A stretch of 64,000 nucleotides of DNA from Streptomyces sp. CB02923. GTDB taxonomy: Bacteria > Actinomycetota > Actinomycetes > Streptomycetales > Streptomycetaceae. The stretch is taken from positions 644,063 through 708,062 of the forward strand of contig NZ_LWKZ01000026.1 in assembly GCF_001905005.1 (NCBI RefSeq), written 5' to 3'. The position numbers and the translations under genes were made by a program. Positions 19,906 to 28,885 of the stretch are shown in pieces (within the stretch, counting starts at the first letter, position 1; each line of letters starts with the position of its first letter). A model generated the notes under the pieces. The model did no database searches and had not been told where the DNA came from. It saw nothing but the letters and a program-made list of their open reading frames with translations.

Positions 19906-19940
19906 CGGGCGGGCAGCGATCAGGGATCGATGCCCGCCCG
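19906..19940 (-). terminator. Hairpin between the two paralogous immunity-like genes
   Basis: CGGGCGGGCA at 19906-19915 pairs with 19931-19940. The stem continues through one mismatch to CGATC 19917-19921 paired with GATCG 19925-19929, with a three-base loop. This 15-bp stem should end transcription coming from the toxin and first immunity gene. Confidence 0.65.
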
Positions 19941-20021
19941 AGGCTTCTGCCAGGGGTTCAGACCTTCGGAGTGCGCGTTTTCATCCCGCCCGGTCCATCA
20001 CCACTCACACCGCGCTTCGAC

Positions 20022-20288
20022 TCAGCGCCACTCCGGCGGAATACTGGCCATCTGCCGCAGCAGGTCCCAGCCTTCAGGCTTGCGCGTTGGATCGGTCCAC
20101 GGAGCACCCTGCCCCACCCAGTACCCGCGAAGCCCGCGTACGCCTTCGAGAATGTAGTCATTAAGACCGGCCTCTGCCCCGCAGGCCGAGCAGATATCGT
20201 TGTTGGGGCAACCATTCTCCCAGCGAGGCTCACCGTCGTCGTAGCCACAGACGCGGCATACGCTTTCGATATCGTCGATGTTATCCAT
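20022..20288 (-). CDS. Cys-rich small protein, candidate immunity protein 1
   Basis: This 88-residue protein begins 12 bases after the toxin stop codon. ATG 20288 is preceded by GGAGGAG, so toxin and immunity are almost certainly one transcript. Cys 11/14 (VCRVCGYDDG) and Cys 33/36 (ICSACGAEAG) form a zinc-ribbon-like pair. The rest is acidic with conserved Trp and Pro (GYWVGQGAPW, PEGWDLLRQ, IPPEWR). Small proteins of this Cys-rich type often sit beside toxins in actinomycetes. Immunity function is inferred from position and from duplication of the gene. Base composition looks less GC-rich than in flanking genes. Confidence 0.8.
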   Translation of the reverse strand: MDNIDDIESVCRVCGYDDGEPRWENGCPNNDICSACGAEAGLNDYILEGVRGLRGYWVGQGAPWTDPTRKPEGWDLLRQMASIPPEWR

Positions 20289-20300
20289 GCTCTCCTCCAA

Positions 20301-23300
20301 TCAACGCCCACGCTCCGACCCGAAATGCTTTTGCGCCCTTATGTGCTCTTCCAGCGTCTTCTCCTTAAACCCATCCGGGTTTTCGGGAGACTTTGGAGTG
20401 GGCCTGTACATGCTAGAGGGAACCCCGTCCTTGGTGAACGCTGTCAGCGTGTTGGTCTCTTTTTCGTAGACAGCCCATCCCGAATCGTTACCCTTGTTAT
20501 CTTTCCGGTCAAACACCCGGTACCCATTCGGCGGAGGACCTGGATCGGTGTACTTCCGATAGCTGTGAGCCTTCGTCACGTATTGACCTATCCGGCCCAT
20601 CTCGGGAAACTCTCGTGCGTGCTTTTCCCAGTGTTTCGTTGCAAGCTGGATGCGTGTCTTGTTCTTCTTTTCGGCCCAGATCTTGGCGGGCCGCCCGGCA
20701 TCGCGATTGGCCCGCAGGTAGGCCAGGAGGGTGGACGCACCCTTCTGGCCGATTTCATTCTCAAGGGCCTGGATGCCTTCCTTCGTTCCCAGCTTGAGAC
20801 CGCTCCTGGGGCCCTTGAAGCTCTTGCTTCCTTCCCCCAACTTGCCCAGGAGGACAGCCGTGCAGGAGGCGTCGGCGTCGGCCTCCATGCCGCGGACGCC
20901 GTAGGTGAAGCAGTTGAACCCGTCGAAGTACTCACCGAGACCCGGGAAGTAACCGGCCCAGTCGCTGCCCTGCTGGAAGTCGTCGAGCGGATGGTCGGGG
21001 TTGAAGAACTTCTCCCAGAAGCCGCGGGTGTCGTCATTGTTCATGACGGCCCGCATCTGGTCCTCCAGGATCTGGAGGTCGTTGTAGTCCTGTTGCGCCT
21101 GCTTGTCCCGCAGGACCGCCTTCGCCTCCTCGTCCAGCAGGTGGTCCACGCGCTCGATGGTCTCGAGGACGGCCTTTTGGGCCTCGGCGCGGTCCTTGCC
21201 GGCCGCCTCGGCGGACTTACGGGCGGCAGCGGCCGCGGTCCATGCCTCGTCCGCAGATGCCTGAGCCGACTCGGCCGACAGCTCGGCACGTGCCGCGGCG
21301 TTGGTGGCCTTGACCGCGGCCTGGTGGGCGTCGGCCTCGGCCTTACGGGCCGTCTTCGCCGACTCCATGGCGCGGGCGGCGGACGCATCGGCGTCCTTGG
21401 CCGACTGCCGGGCCTCGGCCAGGTACTTGTCGGCCAGCCGGGAGGATTCCTTGGCCCGGTCGGCTGCCTTGTCCGCTTCGGCCGCGGCGTTATCGGCTCG
21501 GTCCGCGTACTCAGCCGCCTTGGACGCGTCGTACTGGGCCTGCGCCGCGACCCTGGAGGCACCGGCGATCAGACTCTGGACCCGGGCGACATGGGTGGTG
21601 GTGAGCCGGTCCCTCCGCTGGGCCGTGTACTGCCCGCTCTTGATGAAAGCGTGCACCAGTTCCGGCGGGCCCTCCATGGCGATCCGGGCCGCACTCTTGA
21701 CCTCGGGGCCACCGGAGTTCATCAGCTGCATGGTGCGGACGCGATCGTCCGCGCTCCGTGCGTTTTGCTGGCCCGTTGTCAGGAATTCCTGGAGCTTGGC
21801 GGGCGTGTTCTCGTTCATCGCGGCCTGGGCGGCCTTCTTGACCTCCGGCCCGCCGACGCTGGCGATCTGCATCACGCTGACGCGGTAGCTGGACGCCGCT
21901 GCCCGATACTGGCCCGAGGCCAGGAACGCACTGATCTGCTCGGCGTTTCCGCCGAGGGCTTTCTCGGCCTCCGTGCGCACCTGTTCCGTCAGGCCTTCGC
22001 GTGCCAGACGTTGGACGCGGGCGCGGTCGTCACGCCGGGTGCCGTCCTTCCAGCCGGACCGAATGTAGTCGCGGATGTCCTCGTCCGAGCCGGCCAGGGC
22101 CACCTCTGCGGTGGTCCTGCTCCACGAGCCACCGGTCTTCATCGCCAGGAAGGCGACCTTACGGCCCTTGGCCGCCACCTCCTTGAGGTCCGCTCCGGAC
22201 TTGGCGGCCTCGGCCACCAACCGTGTGGCCTCGGTGTCGAGTTCCTTGGCGTCCTTGAGCCGCTGAGCCTGTTCAGCCTTGCCCTCGTCATAGGCAGCCT
22301 TCAGGTCCCGGGCCGCGGCTGTCGCGGAGGCCGTCCGCGACTTGAGGTCCTCGTCCTCCATCTTGCGCGCAAGGTCGTAGGTCTCACGAGCCTTCTTCAC
22401 CGCATCCGCGGCGGTGTCGGCAGCGGCCTGGGCGGCCTTGGCGTGCCGCCTGGTCTCTTCGGCGGCCTTGGCCGATTCCCCGGCATGCTTGGCGGCCTCT
22501 TCCGCCTCCCGCGCCGCCTCCCTGGCCTGGTCGGCGGCCTTGGCGACGAATGCCCTCGCCTGGCTCGCCGCGCGTGCCGATTGCTGCGCGAGCGCCTGCG
22601 AGGCCCTGGCCGCGCGGCTCGACTCGGCGGCATGCCGACGTGCCTGGGCCGCTGCGGCCTTGGCACGGGAAGCCTGGGCCCCCGCGGTGCCGGAGTAGCC
22701 GCTGGCTCGTTCGGCCTCGCTCGCGGCAGCGTCCGCGTTTGCGCTGGCGCTCAGGGCCGCGTTTGTTGCTTCCGTCGTTTGGCTCTGGGCCTCGATCAGA
22801 TCGTCGAGTGCCTCTCTGACGACGTCGGTGGCGTACGCGGCGTTCCGGGCATCCTGCGCGGCCTTGCGGGCGTCGGCTGCCTTTCCTGCGTCCCTGGAAG
22901 CACCGGCTGCCGCGTTGCGGGCCCGTGCCGCGGCGTTGGCGGCGCTGGCCGCCGCGGTGGCCGCCTGCGAGGCGGCGGCGGAGGCGATCCGAGAGGCCCG
23001 GTTGGCTGCCTGGGCCGCGGTGATGGCTTGCTGTGCGGCGCTTGCCGCGCCCCTGGCCGCCTGAGCGGCTTCGCTCGCGGCGGCTGCGGCCGAGGAGGAG
23101 TTCTTGCGGGCGTCCTCGGCTGCGTCAGCCGCGCGCTTCGCCGCGTCCTTGGCCTCCTGCGAGGCCTTCTGCGCACGTTCGGAGGTCTGCTTGGCGGCCT
23201 TGGTCTCACGCTGGGCCGCGGCACCCGCCTCCTTGGCCTGCTGGGCCAACTGCGCGACGGTGGCCTGCTCCTGATCCCGGGCGCGGGCCACGTGCTGGCC

Positions 23301-23957
23301 CACGGTCAGGAACTCCCGGATGTCGTCCATGGAGCCCCGGATCGCGAGGTTGGCGGCCTCCTTGGTCGCCGGGCCCCCGGTACTCATGATCTGCATGAGA
23401 CGCACCCGGTCGTCGGCGTCCCGTGCGTTGTACAGCCCCTTTTCGAGGAAGTCGGCAACGCCGGTGATCGAACCGTTGAGAGCTTCCTGGCCCTGCTTCT
23501 TGACCTGGGGGCCGCCGACGCTCATGGCCTGCATGAGCCGAACCCGCTGGTCGCTTTCGAGCGGTTTCTTCCAGCCGTCCTTCAAAAAGGCACGGACCTG
23601 GGCCGGGTCGCGGGTACCCATGGCCTTCGACGCCGCCGCCTGCACCTGTTCGCCGCCGAGGGACGACATCTGCATTGCCGTCACACGGTCGTCACTGGCT
23701 TCGGCGAAAGCCTGTTCGTTGCCCAGGAAGAGGCGGACTTCGTTGTCACCACCCATGAGAGCGACCTCGGCCGCGGCCTTGACCGCTGGCCCTCCGCTCT
23801 TCCACAGCTCGACAATACGTCCCCGATCGGTCGCCGGAATGGGGCTGCCGCCCTCGTCATCCCAGTCGGCCGCGAAAGCGGGGGAGGCTCCCGGTGTCCC
23901 GATCAAAACCGCCAGGGACAGCAAGCCCAGGGAAGTTGCACGTATACCGTGCACCAT
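20301..23957 (-). CDS. Secreted polymorphic toxin with ALF repeats, Ala-rich coiled coils and a C-terminal toxin domain
   Basis: This protein of about 1218 residues begins with a Sec signal peptide (MVHGIRATSLGLLSLAVL, cut near ASPAFA). Two blocks of about four ALF-type repeats each (DDRVRLMQIMSTGGP, FLTVGQH-like units) lie at about 30-200 and 610-790. Long Ala/Lys/Arg/Glu coiled coils lie between and after them. A linker (about 1000-1090) leads to a C-terminal domain: HWEKHAREFPE, YVTKAHSYRK, then WAVYEKETNTLTAFTKDG. His-rich helix plus beta-sheet resembles BECR-fold RNase toxins, though no nuclease residue is proven. ATG 23957 follows GAGAGGGAG; ATG 23978 is an alternative. The toxin end and immunity genes are visibly less GC-rich than the Ala-rich body, as expected for swappable tips. 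Confidence 0.8.
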   Translation of the reverse strand: MVHGIRATSLGLLSLAVLIGTPGASPAFAADWDDEGGSPIPATDRGRIVELWKSGGPAVKAAAEVALMGGDNEVRLFLGNEQAFAEASDDRVTAMQMSSLGGEQVQAAASKAMGTRDPAQVRAFLKDGWKKPLESDQRVRLMQAMSVGGPQVKKQGQEALNGSITGVADFLEKGLYNARDADDRVRLMQIMSTGGPATKEAANLAIRGSMDDIREFLTVGQHVARARDQEQATVAQLAQQAKEAGAAAQRETKAAKQTSERAQKASQEAKDAAKRAADAAEDARKNSSSAAAAASEAAQAARGAASAAQQAITAAQAANRASRIASAAASQAATAAASAANAAARARNAAAGASRDAGKAADARKAAQDARNAAYATDVVREALDDLIEAQSQTTEATNAALSASANADAAASEAERASGYSGTAGAQASRAKAAAAQARRHAAESSRAARASQALAQQSARAASQARAFVAKAADQAREAAREAEEAAKHAGESAKAAEETRRHAKAAQAAADTAADAVKKARETYDLARKMEDEDLKSRTASATAAARDLKAAYDEGKAEQAQRLKDAKELDTEATRLVAEAAKSGADLKEVAAKGRKVAFLAMKTGGSWSRTTAEVALAGSDEDIRDYIRSGWKDGTRRDDRARVQRLAREGLTEQVRTEAEKALGGNAEQISAFLASGQYRAAASSYRVSVMQIASVGGPEVKKAAQAAMNENTPAKLQEFLTTGQQNARSADDRVRTMQLMNSGGPEVKSAARIAMEGPPELVHAFIKSGQYTAQRRDRLTTTHVARVQSLIAGASRVAAQAQYDASKAAEYADRADNAAAEADKAADRAKESSRLADKYLAEARQSAKDADASAARAMESAKTARKAEADAHQAAVKATNAAARAELSAESAQASADEAWTAAAAARKSAEAAGKDRAEAQKAVLETIERVDHLLDEEAKAVLRDKQAQQDYNDLQILEDQMRAVMNNDDTRGFWEKFFNPDHPLDDFQQGSDWAGYFPGLGEYFDGFNCFTYGVRGMEADADASCTAVLLGKLGEGSKSFKGPRSGLKLGTKEGIQALENEIGQKGASTLLAYLRANRDAGRPAKIWAEKKNKTRIQLATKHWEKHAREFPEMGRIGQYVTKAHSYRKYTDPGPPPNGYRVFDRKDNKGNDSGWAVYEKETNTLTAFTKDGVPSSMYRPTPKSPENPDGFKEKTLEEHIRAQKHFGSERGR

Positions 23958-24319
23958 TCTCCCTCTCGCTTTGTCCATTCGGACTCTTCGTCTCACGAAG
24001 CAGACCCTTCTTGCTAGTTGCACTCTGCCGTTACCGGAGCGGTGAGCATAACGTGCCTGGTCAGAGCCGTTTCGCAAGAGACTGGCAAGGAGCCTGAAGG
24101 GGTATCATGACGCCGACACCCATGTCCAATTCGATTGACACCATCGCGCGTTCCCCAGGACACGGTTGTACCGCAGCACTTCATTGTTGTCTTTTCGTTA
24201 TCAGGCACCTCCGGCCGAAACACCGCCGGCCATCGGTGTAACGTTTACCCCGCCCTTTATCTCTTCACTACTCCCGTGCGGCTGTTGTCGGCGCCGCAAA
24301 ACTTTCGGAAGGACCCCTG
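23958..24319. other. Intergenic region between divergent toxin and secreted-protein genes
   Basis: No gene is supported in these 362 bases, which are less GC-rich than average. A weak inverted repeat (CCGGC at 24211-24215, GCCGG at 24225-24229) is present. The region should carry the promoters of both divergent genes, but no clear -35/-10 pair stands out. Confidence 0.5.
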
Positions 24320-24856
24320 GTGGTATTTCGCGCGCGTAGAACTGCGCTCATTGGAGTAATCGGCACGGCCACGGCACTGGCGGGTGTGTGCGCCTTGTCC
24401 AGCGCCCAGGCTGCCCCGCAGCCCTCGGGCGACACCGCGCAGCACGTCACTTCCGACGCTCTCCCGCCCTATGCGGTGGAGAGCTTCCAGTACCCCGGCG
24501 CGGAGAAGATCTTCAAGGAGACGGGGATCCGGCTGGCGAAGGGAGACGGCCACATCGTCCTGAGCCAGTGCTCCGGACAGGACTGGAACATCCGCGTATG
24601 GACGACCCAGCAAAAGGAAAGCAATGATTACTGCTTCAAAGCCACTGCCAAGTCCGGCTATCTCGCACTGAAGATCCCCGAGGTCTACGGCGTCCAGGCG
24701 ATGGACCGGGCCGTGCGCGCGACCGTCACTTCTGACAAGGAGCAGAAGCGCGTCGATGTGGCCGCATGGCAAACGGAGCAGGTCGGCGTCAGCGACATGT
24801 CCTCGGGCCACCCCGGCAAGCCCGCTGTTCTGGTCGAGCTGCGTGTCGGGCAGTGA
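24320..24856 (+). CDS. Small secreted protein of unknown function
   Basis: This 178-residue protein has a Sec signal peptide (RRTALIGVIGTATALAGV, likely cut after SSAQA near residue 31). The mature part is about 145 residues with two Cys (SQCSGQDW, DYCFKATA) that could form a disulfide. Later, VWTTQQ, LALKIPEVYG and VDVAAWQTEQ suggest a beta-rich fold. GTG 24320 follows GGAAGGA by about seven bases. It lies between the toxin gene (divergent) and the pseudo-protease gene (same direction). I do not recognise the family. Confidence 0.7.
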   Translation: MVFRARRTALIGVIGTATALAGVCALSSAQAAPQPSGDTAQHVTSDALPPYAVESFQYPGAEKIFKETGIRLAKGDGHIVLSQCSGQDWNIRVWTTQQKESNDYCFKATAKSGYLALKIPEVYGVQAMDRAVRATVTSDKEQKRVDVAAWQTEQVGVSDMSSGHPGKPAVLVELRVGQ

Positions 24857-25038
24857 AACACCCGGCCGTCACACGAATCGCCTGACCCGGCGTCGGTGAC
24901 GACGGTGCCGCTGTACAACCACCAGATGTACGGCGGTGCACTCCGCGCACGGGCAGCGCAGGAACCCCGCACCTGCACTGCGAGCGAACACACGCAACGT
25001 CAACTGCGGGCCACGTTTTCAGGAAAGCACAGAACAAC

Positions 25039-26613
25039 ATGTTGAGTAGACGCCTGCGAGCAACCTGGGCGACCGGGCTCTTGACCACCGCTGTCGCCGT
25101 CGGCGCACTGGCCTCCGCCTCACCCGCCCAAGCCGTCACCGGAGCCGCCGCCACCGACGGGACGTACGCGTTCACCGCCAAGCTGGACATCGGCAACGGC
25201 ACGCGCAGCTGCTCCGCAACGCTGGTCGATGCGCAGTGGCTGGCCACCGCCGCCAGTTGCTTCGCCGACAACCCCGCCGAGAGCCTGAAGGTCTCCGCGG
25301 GCGCGCCGAAGCTGAAGACCACCGCCACCATCGGCCGCACCGATCTGAACAAGACCGGCGGCAGCGTCACGGACGTCGTCGAGCTGGTCCCCCGCGGTGA
25401 CCGGGACCTGGTGATGGCCAGGCTCGCCAAGCCCGTCACCGGCATCGCCCCTGCCGCTGTCGGCACCGCCGCCCCGCGTCAGGGCGAGGACCTCACCGCG
25501 AGTGGCTACGGCCGTACCAAGGACCAGTGGGTCCCCGACCGCCTGCACAGCGCGAAGTTCTCGCTGCAGTCCGCGCAGGACACCTCGGCGAACATCGCGG
25601 GCGCTTCGGCCGGTGCCACCGTCTGCGCCGGCGACACCGGCGGCCCCGTTTTCCGTGAGCAGGACGGCCGCTACGAGCTCGCCGGAATCAGCCACCGTTC
25701 CTGGCAGGGCGGTTGCTTCGGCAACGAGGACGAGAAGCGCACCGACGCCGTCATCACCCGCACGGACGACGTCGCGGGCTGGATCCAGCAGATCCGTCTG
25801 TCGACCCTGGTCCCCGGCGTCACCTCGGTCATGACAACGGCCGACTTCAACGGCGACGGCCGCACCGACGTCGCAGCCGTGACCAAGGACGGCAACCTCC
25901 ACGCCTTCTACGGCCGCGCGGACGGAACCTTCGAGTACGGCCGTCCGCTGTGGAAGCTGGACGGCGGCTGGAAGGGCATGTCGAAGATCATCGGTGGTGA
26001 CTTCGACGGCGACGGGCACGCCGACATCGCCGCCGTCTGGGGCAACGGCTCGCTGCGCCTGTACAAGGGCGATTCCAAGGGCACGCTGGCTGCGAACAAG
26101 CCGATGTGGCAGGACGAGAAGACCAACTGGAACGACATGGTCCAGCTGGTCCGCTTCAAGTCCGGTACCTCCAACCGCGACGGCCTGCTCGCCGTGTGGG
26201 GCGGCGGCCCCAAGGGCGCGCTCTACGCCTACGACGCCGGCCCCAGCGGCGCGCTGAACGGCACGAAGCGCAACATGTGGCGGGACGACTCCTGGCAGCA
26301 CATGGCGAAGATCGCCACCGGTGACTTCAACGGCGACGGCCGCGACGACATCGTCGCCGTCACGAACGTCGGCGGTCTGACCCGCTACACCCGCTTCGAC
26401 AGCAAGACCGGCGGCGGCCTCAGCGAGGGCGTGTCGATGTGGCACGACAACGGCTGGAGCGGCACCCAGATCCTGCTGGCCGGCGACTTCGACGGCGACG
26501 GCAAGACCGACATCGGCTCGCTGTGGAGCAACCAGCAGCGTTTCAACTTCTACAAGGGCGACGGCAACGGCAACATCGCGACCGGCACCCACGCCTGGCC
26601 GCGTATCTCCTGA
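25039..26613 (+). CDS. Secreted trypsin-fold pseudoprotease fused to FG-GAP/VCBS repeats
   Basis: This 524-residue protein has a signal peptide (to about ASPAQA, 32). A chymotrypsin-like domain covers about 35-250 and a C-terminal FG-GAP beta-propeller covers about 260-524, with three Ca2+-binding loops (DFNGDGRTD, DFDGDGHAD, DFNGDGRDD) and a fourth DFDGDGKTD. The catalytic residues appear lost. The usual TAAHC reads TAASC, so His is Ser, and the usual GDSGGP reads GDTGGP, so Ser is Thr. Asp (RDLVMARL) is kept, as are Cys for disulfides (SCSATL, VCAGDTGG). It is therefore likely a binding rather than cleaving module, though Thr could act weakly. Confidence 0.85.
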   Translation: MLSRRLRATWATGLLTTAVAVGALASASPAQAVTGAAATDGTYAFTAKLDIGNGTRSCSATLVDAQWLATAASCFADNPAESLKVSAGAPKLKTTATIGRTDLNKTGGSVTDVVELVPRGDRDLVMARLAKPVTGIAPAAVGTAAPRQGEDLTASGYGRTKDQWVPDRLHSAKFSLQSAQDTSANIAGASAGATVCAGDTGGPVFREQDGRYELAGISHRSWQGGCFGNEDEKRTDAVITRTDDVAGWIQQIRLSTLVPGVTSVMTTADFNGDGRTDVAAVTKDGNLHAFYGRADGTFEYGRPLWKLDGGWKGMSKIIGGDFDGDGHADIAAVWGNGSLRLYKGDSKGTLAANKPMWQDEKTNWNDMVQLVRFKSGTSNRDGLLAVWGGGPKGALYAYDAGPSGALNGTKRNMWRDDSWQHMAKIATGDFNGDGRDDIVAVTNVGGLTRYTRFDSKTGGGLSEGVSMWHDNGWSGTQILLAGDFDGDGKTDIGSLWSNQQRFNFYKGDGNGNIATGTHAWPRIS

Positions 26614-26772
26614 TCCTCGACCGGTGACCCTGGTGGCGTACGGCAACTCGACGTACGCCACCGGCGGTTCACCGGTCTGCGAAGGGCCGTGTCCGGGGGT
26701 GACGCAAGAGAGGGCAACCGCTGGGGCGGACACCTCTTCCCAGTCGCAGCCTGAACTCGACTGGCCCTCGCC

Positions 26773-27417
26773 TCACCTTCGCCAGAACAGGTGGTGCGTC
26801 ACACCGCTCGGGCTGGGCACGACCTCCAGGTGGAACCGGTCGAGCAGTTCATCGGGGGAATCCCAAAGGCGTAGTCCGGACCCGAGCTTTACCGGGGAGA
26901 CCGCCACATGCATGGTGTCGACGAGGCCGGCGTCGAGGAACTGCCGGATGGTGGTGACCCCTCCGCCGAGTCGGACGTCCTGGCCTCGCGCCGCTTCCCG
27001 CGCACGTTCGAGGACCGTGGCCGGGGCGCCGTCGACGAAGTGGAACGTGGTGTCGGAGAGCGTGATCGACGGACGCTCGTGGTGGGTCATGACGAACACC
27101 GGAGTGTGGAACGGGGGCTCCTGGCCCCACCAGCCGCGCCACTCATGGTCCTGCCAAGGCCCGCGCTGAGGGCCGAACTTGTTGCGGCCCATGATCTCGG
27201 CTCCGATGTTGCGTGCGAAGTCCCGCGTGAAGTAGTCGTCGAGGCCCCGGCTCCCGCCTGCATCCGTGCGCATGGGCCAGCTCGCCGTGGCTCCGGCCCA
27301 GGCGAACAGCCTCTCGGGGTGGTCGTGGCCGAACGGCCGCTCCAGGCTCTGGTGCTCACCGGCACCGAATCCGTCGCTCGACAGGGCGAAATTCATGACT
27401 CTCAGCAGTTGATGCAT
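26773..27417 (-). CDS. Dihydrofolate reductase-like (RibD C-terminal domain) protein
   Basis: This 214-residue protein belongs to the RibD C-terminal/DHFR-like family. It has MNFALSSDGFGAG near the start, AEIMGRNKFGPQ, FVMTHHERP, then the NADPH-loop VRLGGGVTTIRQFLDAGLVDTMHV and the closing SGVTHHLFWRR. Members are uncharacterised NADPH-dependent reductases, many annotated simply as dihydrofolate reductase family. True folate reductase activity is not implied. ATG 27417 was chosen because GAGGAA lies seven bases upstream; ATG 27396 is an alternative. It lies 185 bases downstream of the flavin monooxygenase gene on the same strand. Confidence 0.85.
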   Translation of the reverse strand: MHQLLRVMNFALSSDGFGAGEHQSLERPFGHDHPERLFAWAGATASWPMRTDAGGSRGLDDYFTRDFARNIGAEIMGRNKFGPQRGPWQDHEWRGWWGQEPPFHTPVFVMTHHERPSITLSDTTFHFVDGAPATVLERAREAARGQDVRLGGGVTTIRQFLDAGLVDTMHVAVSPVKLGSGLRLWDSPDELLDRFHLEVVPSPSGVTHHLFWRR

Positions 27418-27602
27418 GTGTTTCCTCGTCAGTTCCTGTCGCGTCGTCGTGTGGCGAGGCGCCACACATCATGACGTCGAACGGGACGCGGCCGGATCGA
27501 CAGCGGCCCGCACATTTTCCCGAGGCACCTCAGGAAGCGGCCTATTGACGGTGTGCGTGGCCGACGCGTACGGCATCGCGGCGGGGCGACCATTCACCTG
27601 CG

Positions 27603-28778
27603 TCACCACTCGATGCGATAGCCGGTCAGCCATGTGTCGGCGCCGTCGCCGCCGTGTGTGATGCTGCGCGGCAGCATGATGTCGCGGACCAGGCGCCGCA
27701 TCGTTCCCGGCGCCGCCCGGCGGGCCATGAGTGCGCTGTGTGCCACCACCCGTTCCACGCGTGCGCGGCGCAGTTCCTCGTAGGCGCCGAACGCGCGTCG
27801 GGGTTCGTGCTGGTCACGCAGGCACTTGGCCAGTACGACGGCGTCCTCGACGGCCATCGAGGCGCCCTGGGCCGCGTTGGGTGCGGCGGCGTGCGCCGCG
27901 TCGCCGATGATCACCATGGTGTCGGAGAACCACTGCGGGGTGGTGGCGAGGTCGTAGGCATGGGAGCTGATGATGTGGTCGCCGGTGGCGCGGACGATGT
28001 CGGAGGCCGGGGTGCGGTCGCCTTCGAGGAGGGCGGTGAGGCGCTGCCGCCACTGGTCGGCCGTGACCGCTGCCAGGTCCTGCCGGGACCGCTCGGGGCC
28101 CGGCACGTTGGCGAACCACCACACCTCGCCGTCGGGCGCCGCCGTGCAGCCGAAGAAGGTCCGCCTGCCGTAGATCATGGTGTAGGTGTCGGGCGCGGAG
28201 GGCGGCTTGACGTCGCGGGTGTAGCCGCAGACGGTGTTCTGGCCGGTGTAGCGCGGGCGGGGCGCCGCCGGGTCGATCATCTTGCGGACGACCGAGTGGA
28301 TGCCGTCGGCGCCGATCAGCAGATCGCCCTCGGCGCGGCTGCCGTCCGCGAAGGAGGCCACCACCCGGCGGTCGCTGACGGTCTCCGCGGCGACCAGCCG
28401 CTTGCCGTGCCGTACGGGAATCCCGCGGCGGCGCGCCTCGTCGTGCAGCACGCGGTAGAGAGTGGCGCGGGTGAGCGTGCGGGGGCCCAGGTCCGCCTCC
28501 GCGACATAGCCCGCGAGCGGGCGTTCGCCGAGCCGCTTTCCCGTACCGCTGAGGAACTCCACCCGCTCCGCGGGGAAGGAGTTGGCGACCACCGGGCCGT
28601 GGGCGCCGATGACGCGCAGTGCCTCCAGGCCGTTGGCGAAGACGACGAGGAAGGCGCCGACGTCGTCGGCGCCTTCCTCGTACGCCTCGAAGACCTCCGC
28701 GTCGATACCCGCTTTCCGCAGGGCCATCGCGGTCACCGCTCCCGCGATGCCACCACCGATGATCAGAGCCTTGGTCAT
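27603..28778 (-). CDS. FAD-dependent aromatic-ring-type monooxygenase
   Basis: This 391-residue group A flavoprotein monooxygenase has IIGGGIAGAVTAMALRKAG (FAD ADP-binding), LIGADGIHSVVRK (the DG motif for FAD/NADPH) and IIGDAAHAAAPNAAQGASMA (the GD motif). It is the size of salicylate-hydroxylase-like or tetracycline-modifying monooxygenases. It probably hydroxylates a small molecule or peptide side chain with NAD(P)H and O2. ATG 28778 follows GGGAGAG. The methyltransferase gene ends 107 bases upstream on the same strand, and the small-peptide gene lies before that, so it may act on the same product. The substrate is unknown. Confidence 0.88.
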   Translation of the reverse strand: MTKALIIGGGIAGAVTAMALRKAGIDAEVFEAYEEGADDVGAFLVVFANGLEALRVIGAHGPVVANSFPAERVEFLSGTGKRLGERPLAGYVAEADLGPRTLTRATLYRVLHDEARRRGIPVRHGKRLVAAETVSDRRVVASFADGSRAEGDLLIGADGIHSVVRKMIDPAAPRPRYTGQNTVCGYTRDVKPPSAPDTYTMIYGRRTFFGCTAAPDGEVWWFANVPGPERSRQDLAAVTADQWRQRLTALLEGDRTPASDIVRATGDHIISSHAYDLATTPQWFSDTMVIIGDAAHAAAPNAAQGASMAVEDAVVLAKCLRDQHEPRRAFGAYEELRRARVERVVAHSALMARRAAPGTMRRLVRDIMLPRSITHGGDGADTWLTGYRIEW

Positions 28779-28885
28779 GGCGCTCTCCCAGGTGAATCGC
28801 CGGCCGGCGACACGCGGAGCCGCGCCGCCTCCGTCCACGATGCCGCCGGGGCGGGACGGGAGCCAGACCTCGTACGGGGGCGGCC

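Noticed and set aside
19578..24017. A 1479-codon open frame on the plus strand across the toxin gene.
   Set aside because: It is the antisense shadow of the Ala-rich minus-strand toxin gene. It lacks a ribosome-binding site, and the minus strand has signal peptide, repeats and immunity partners.
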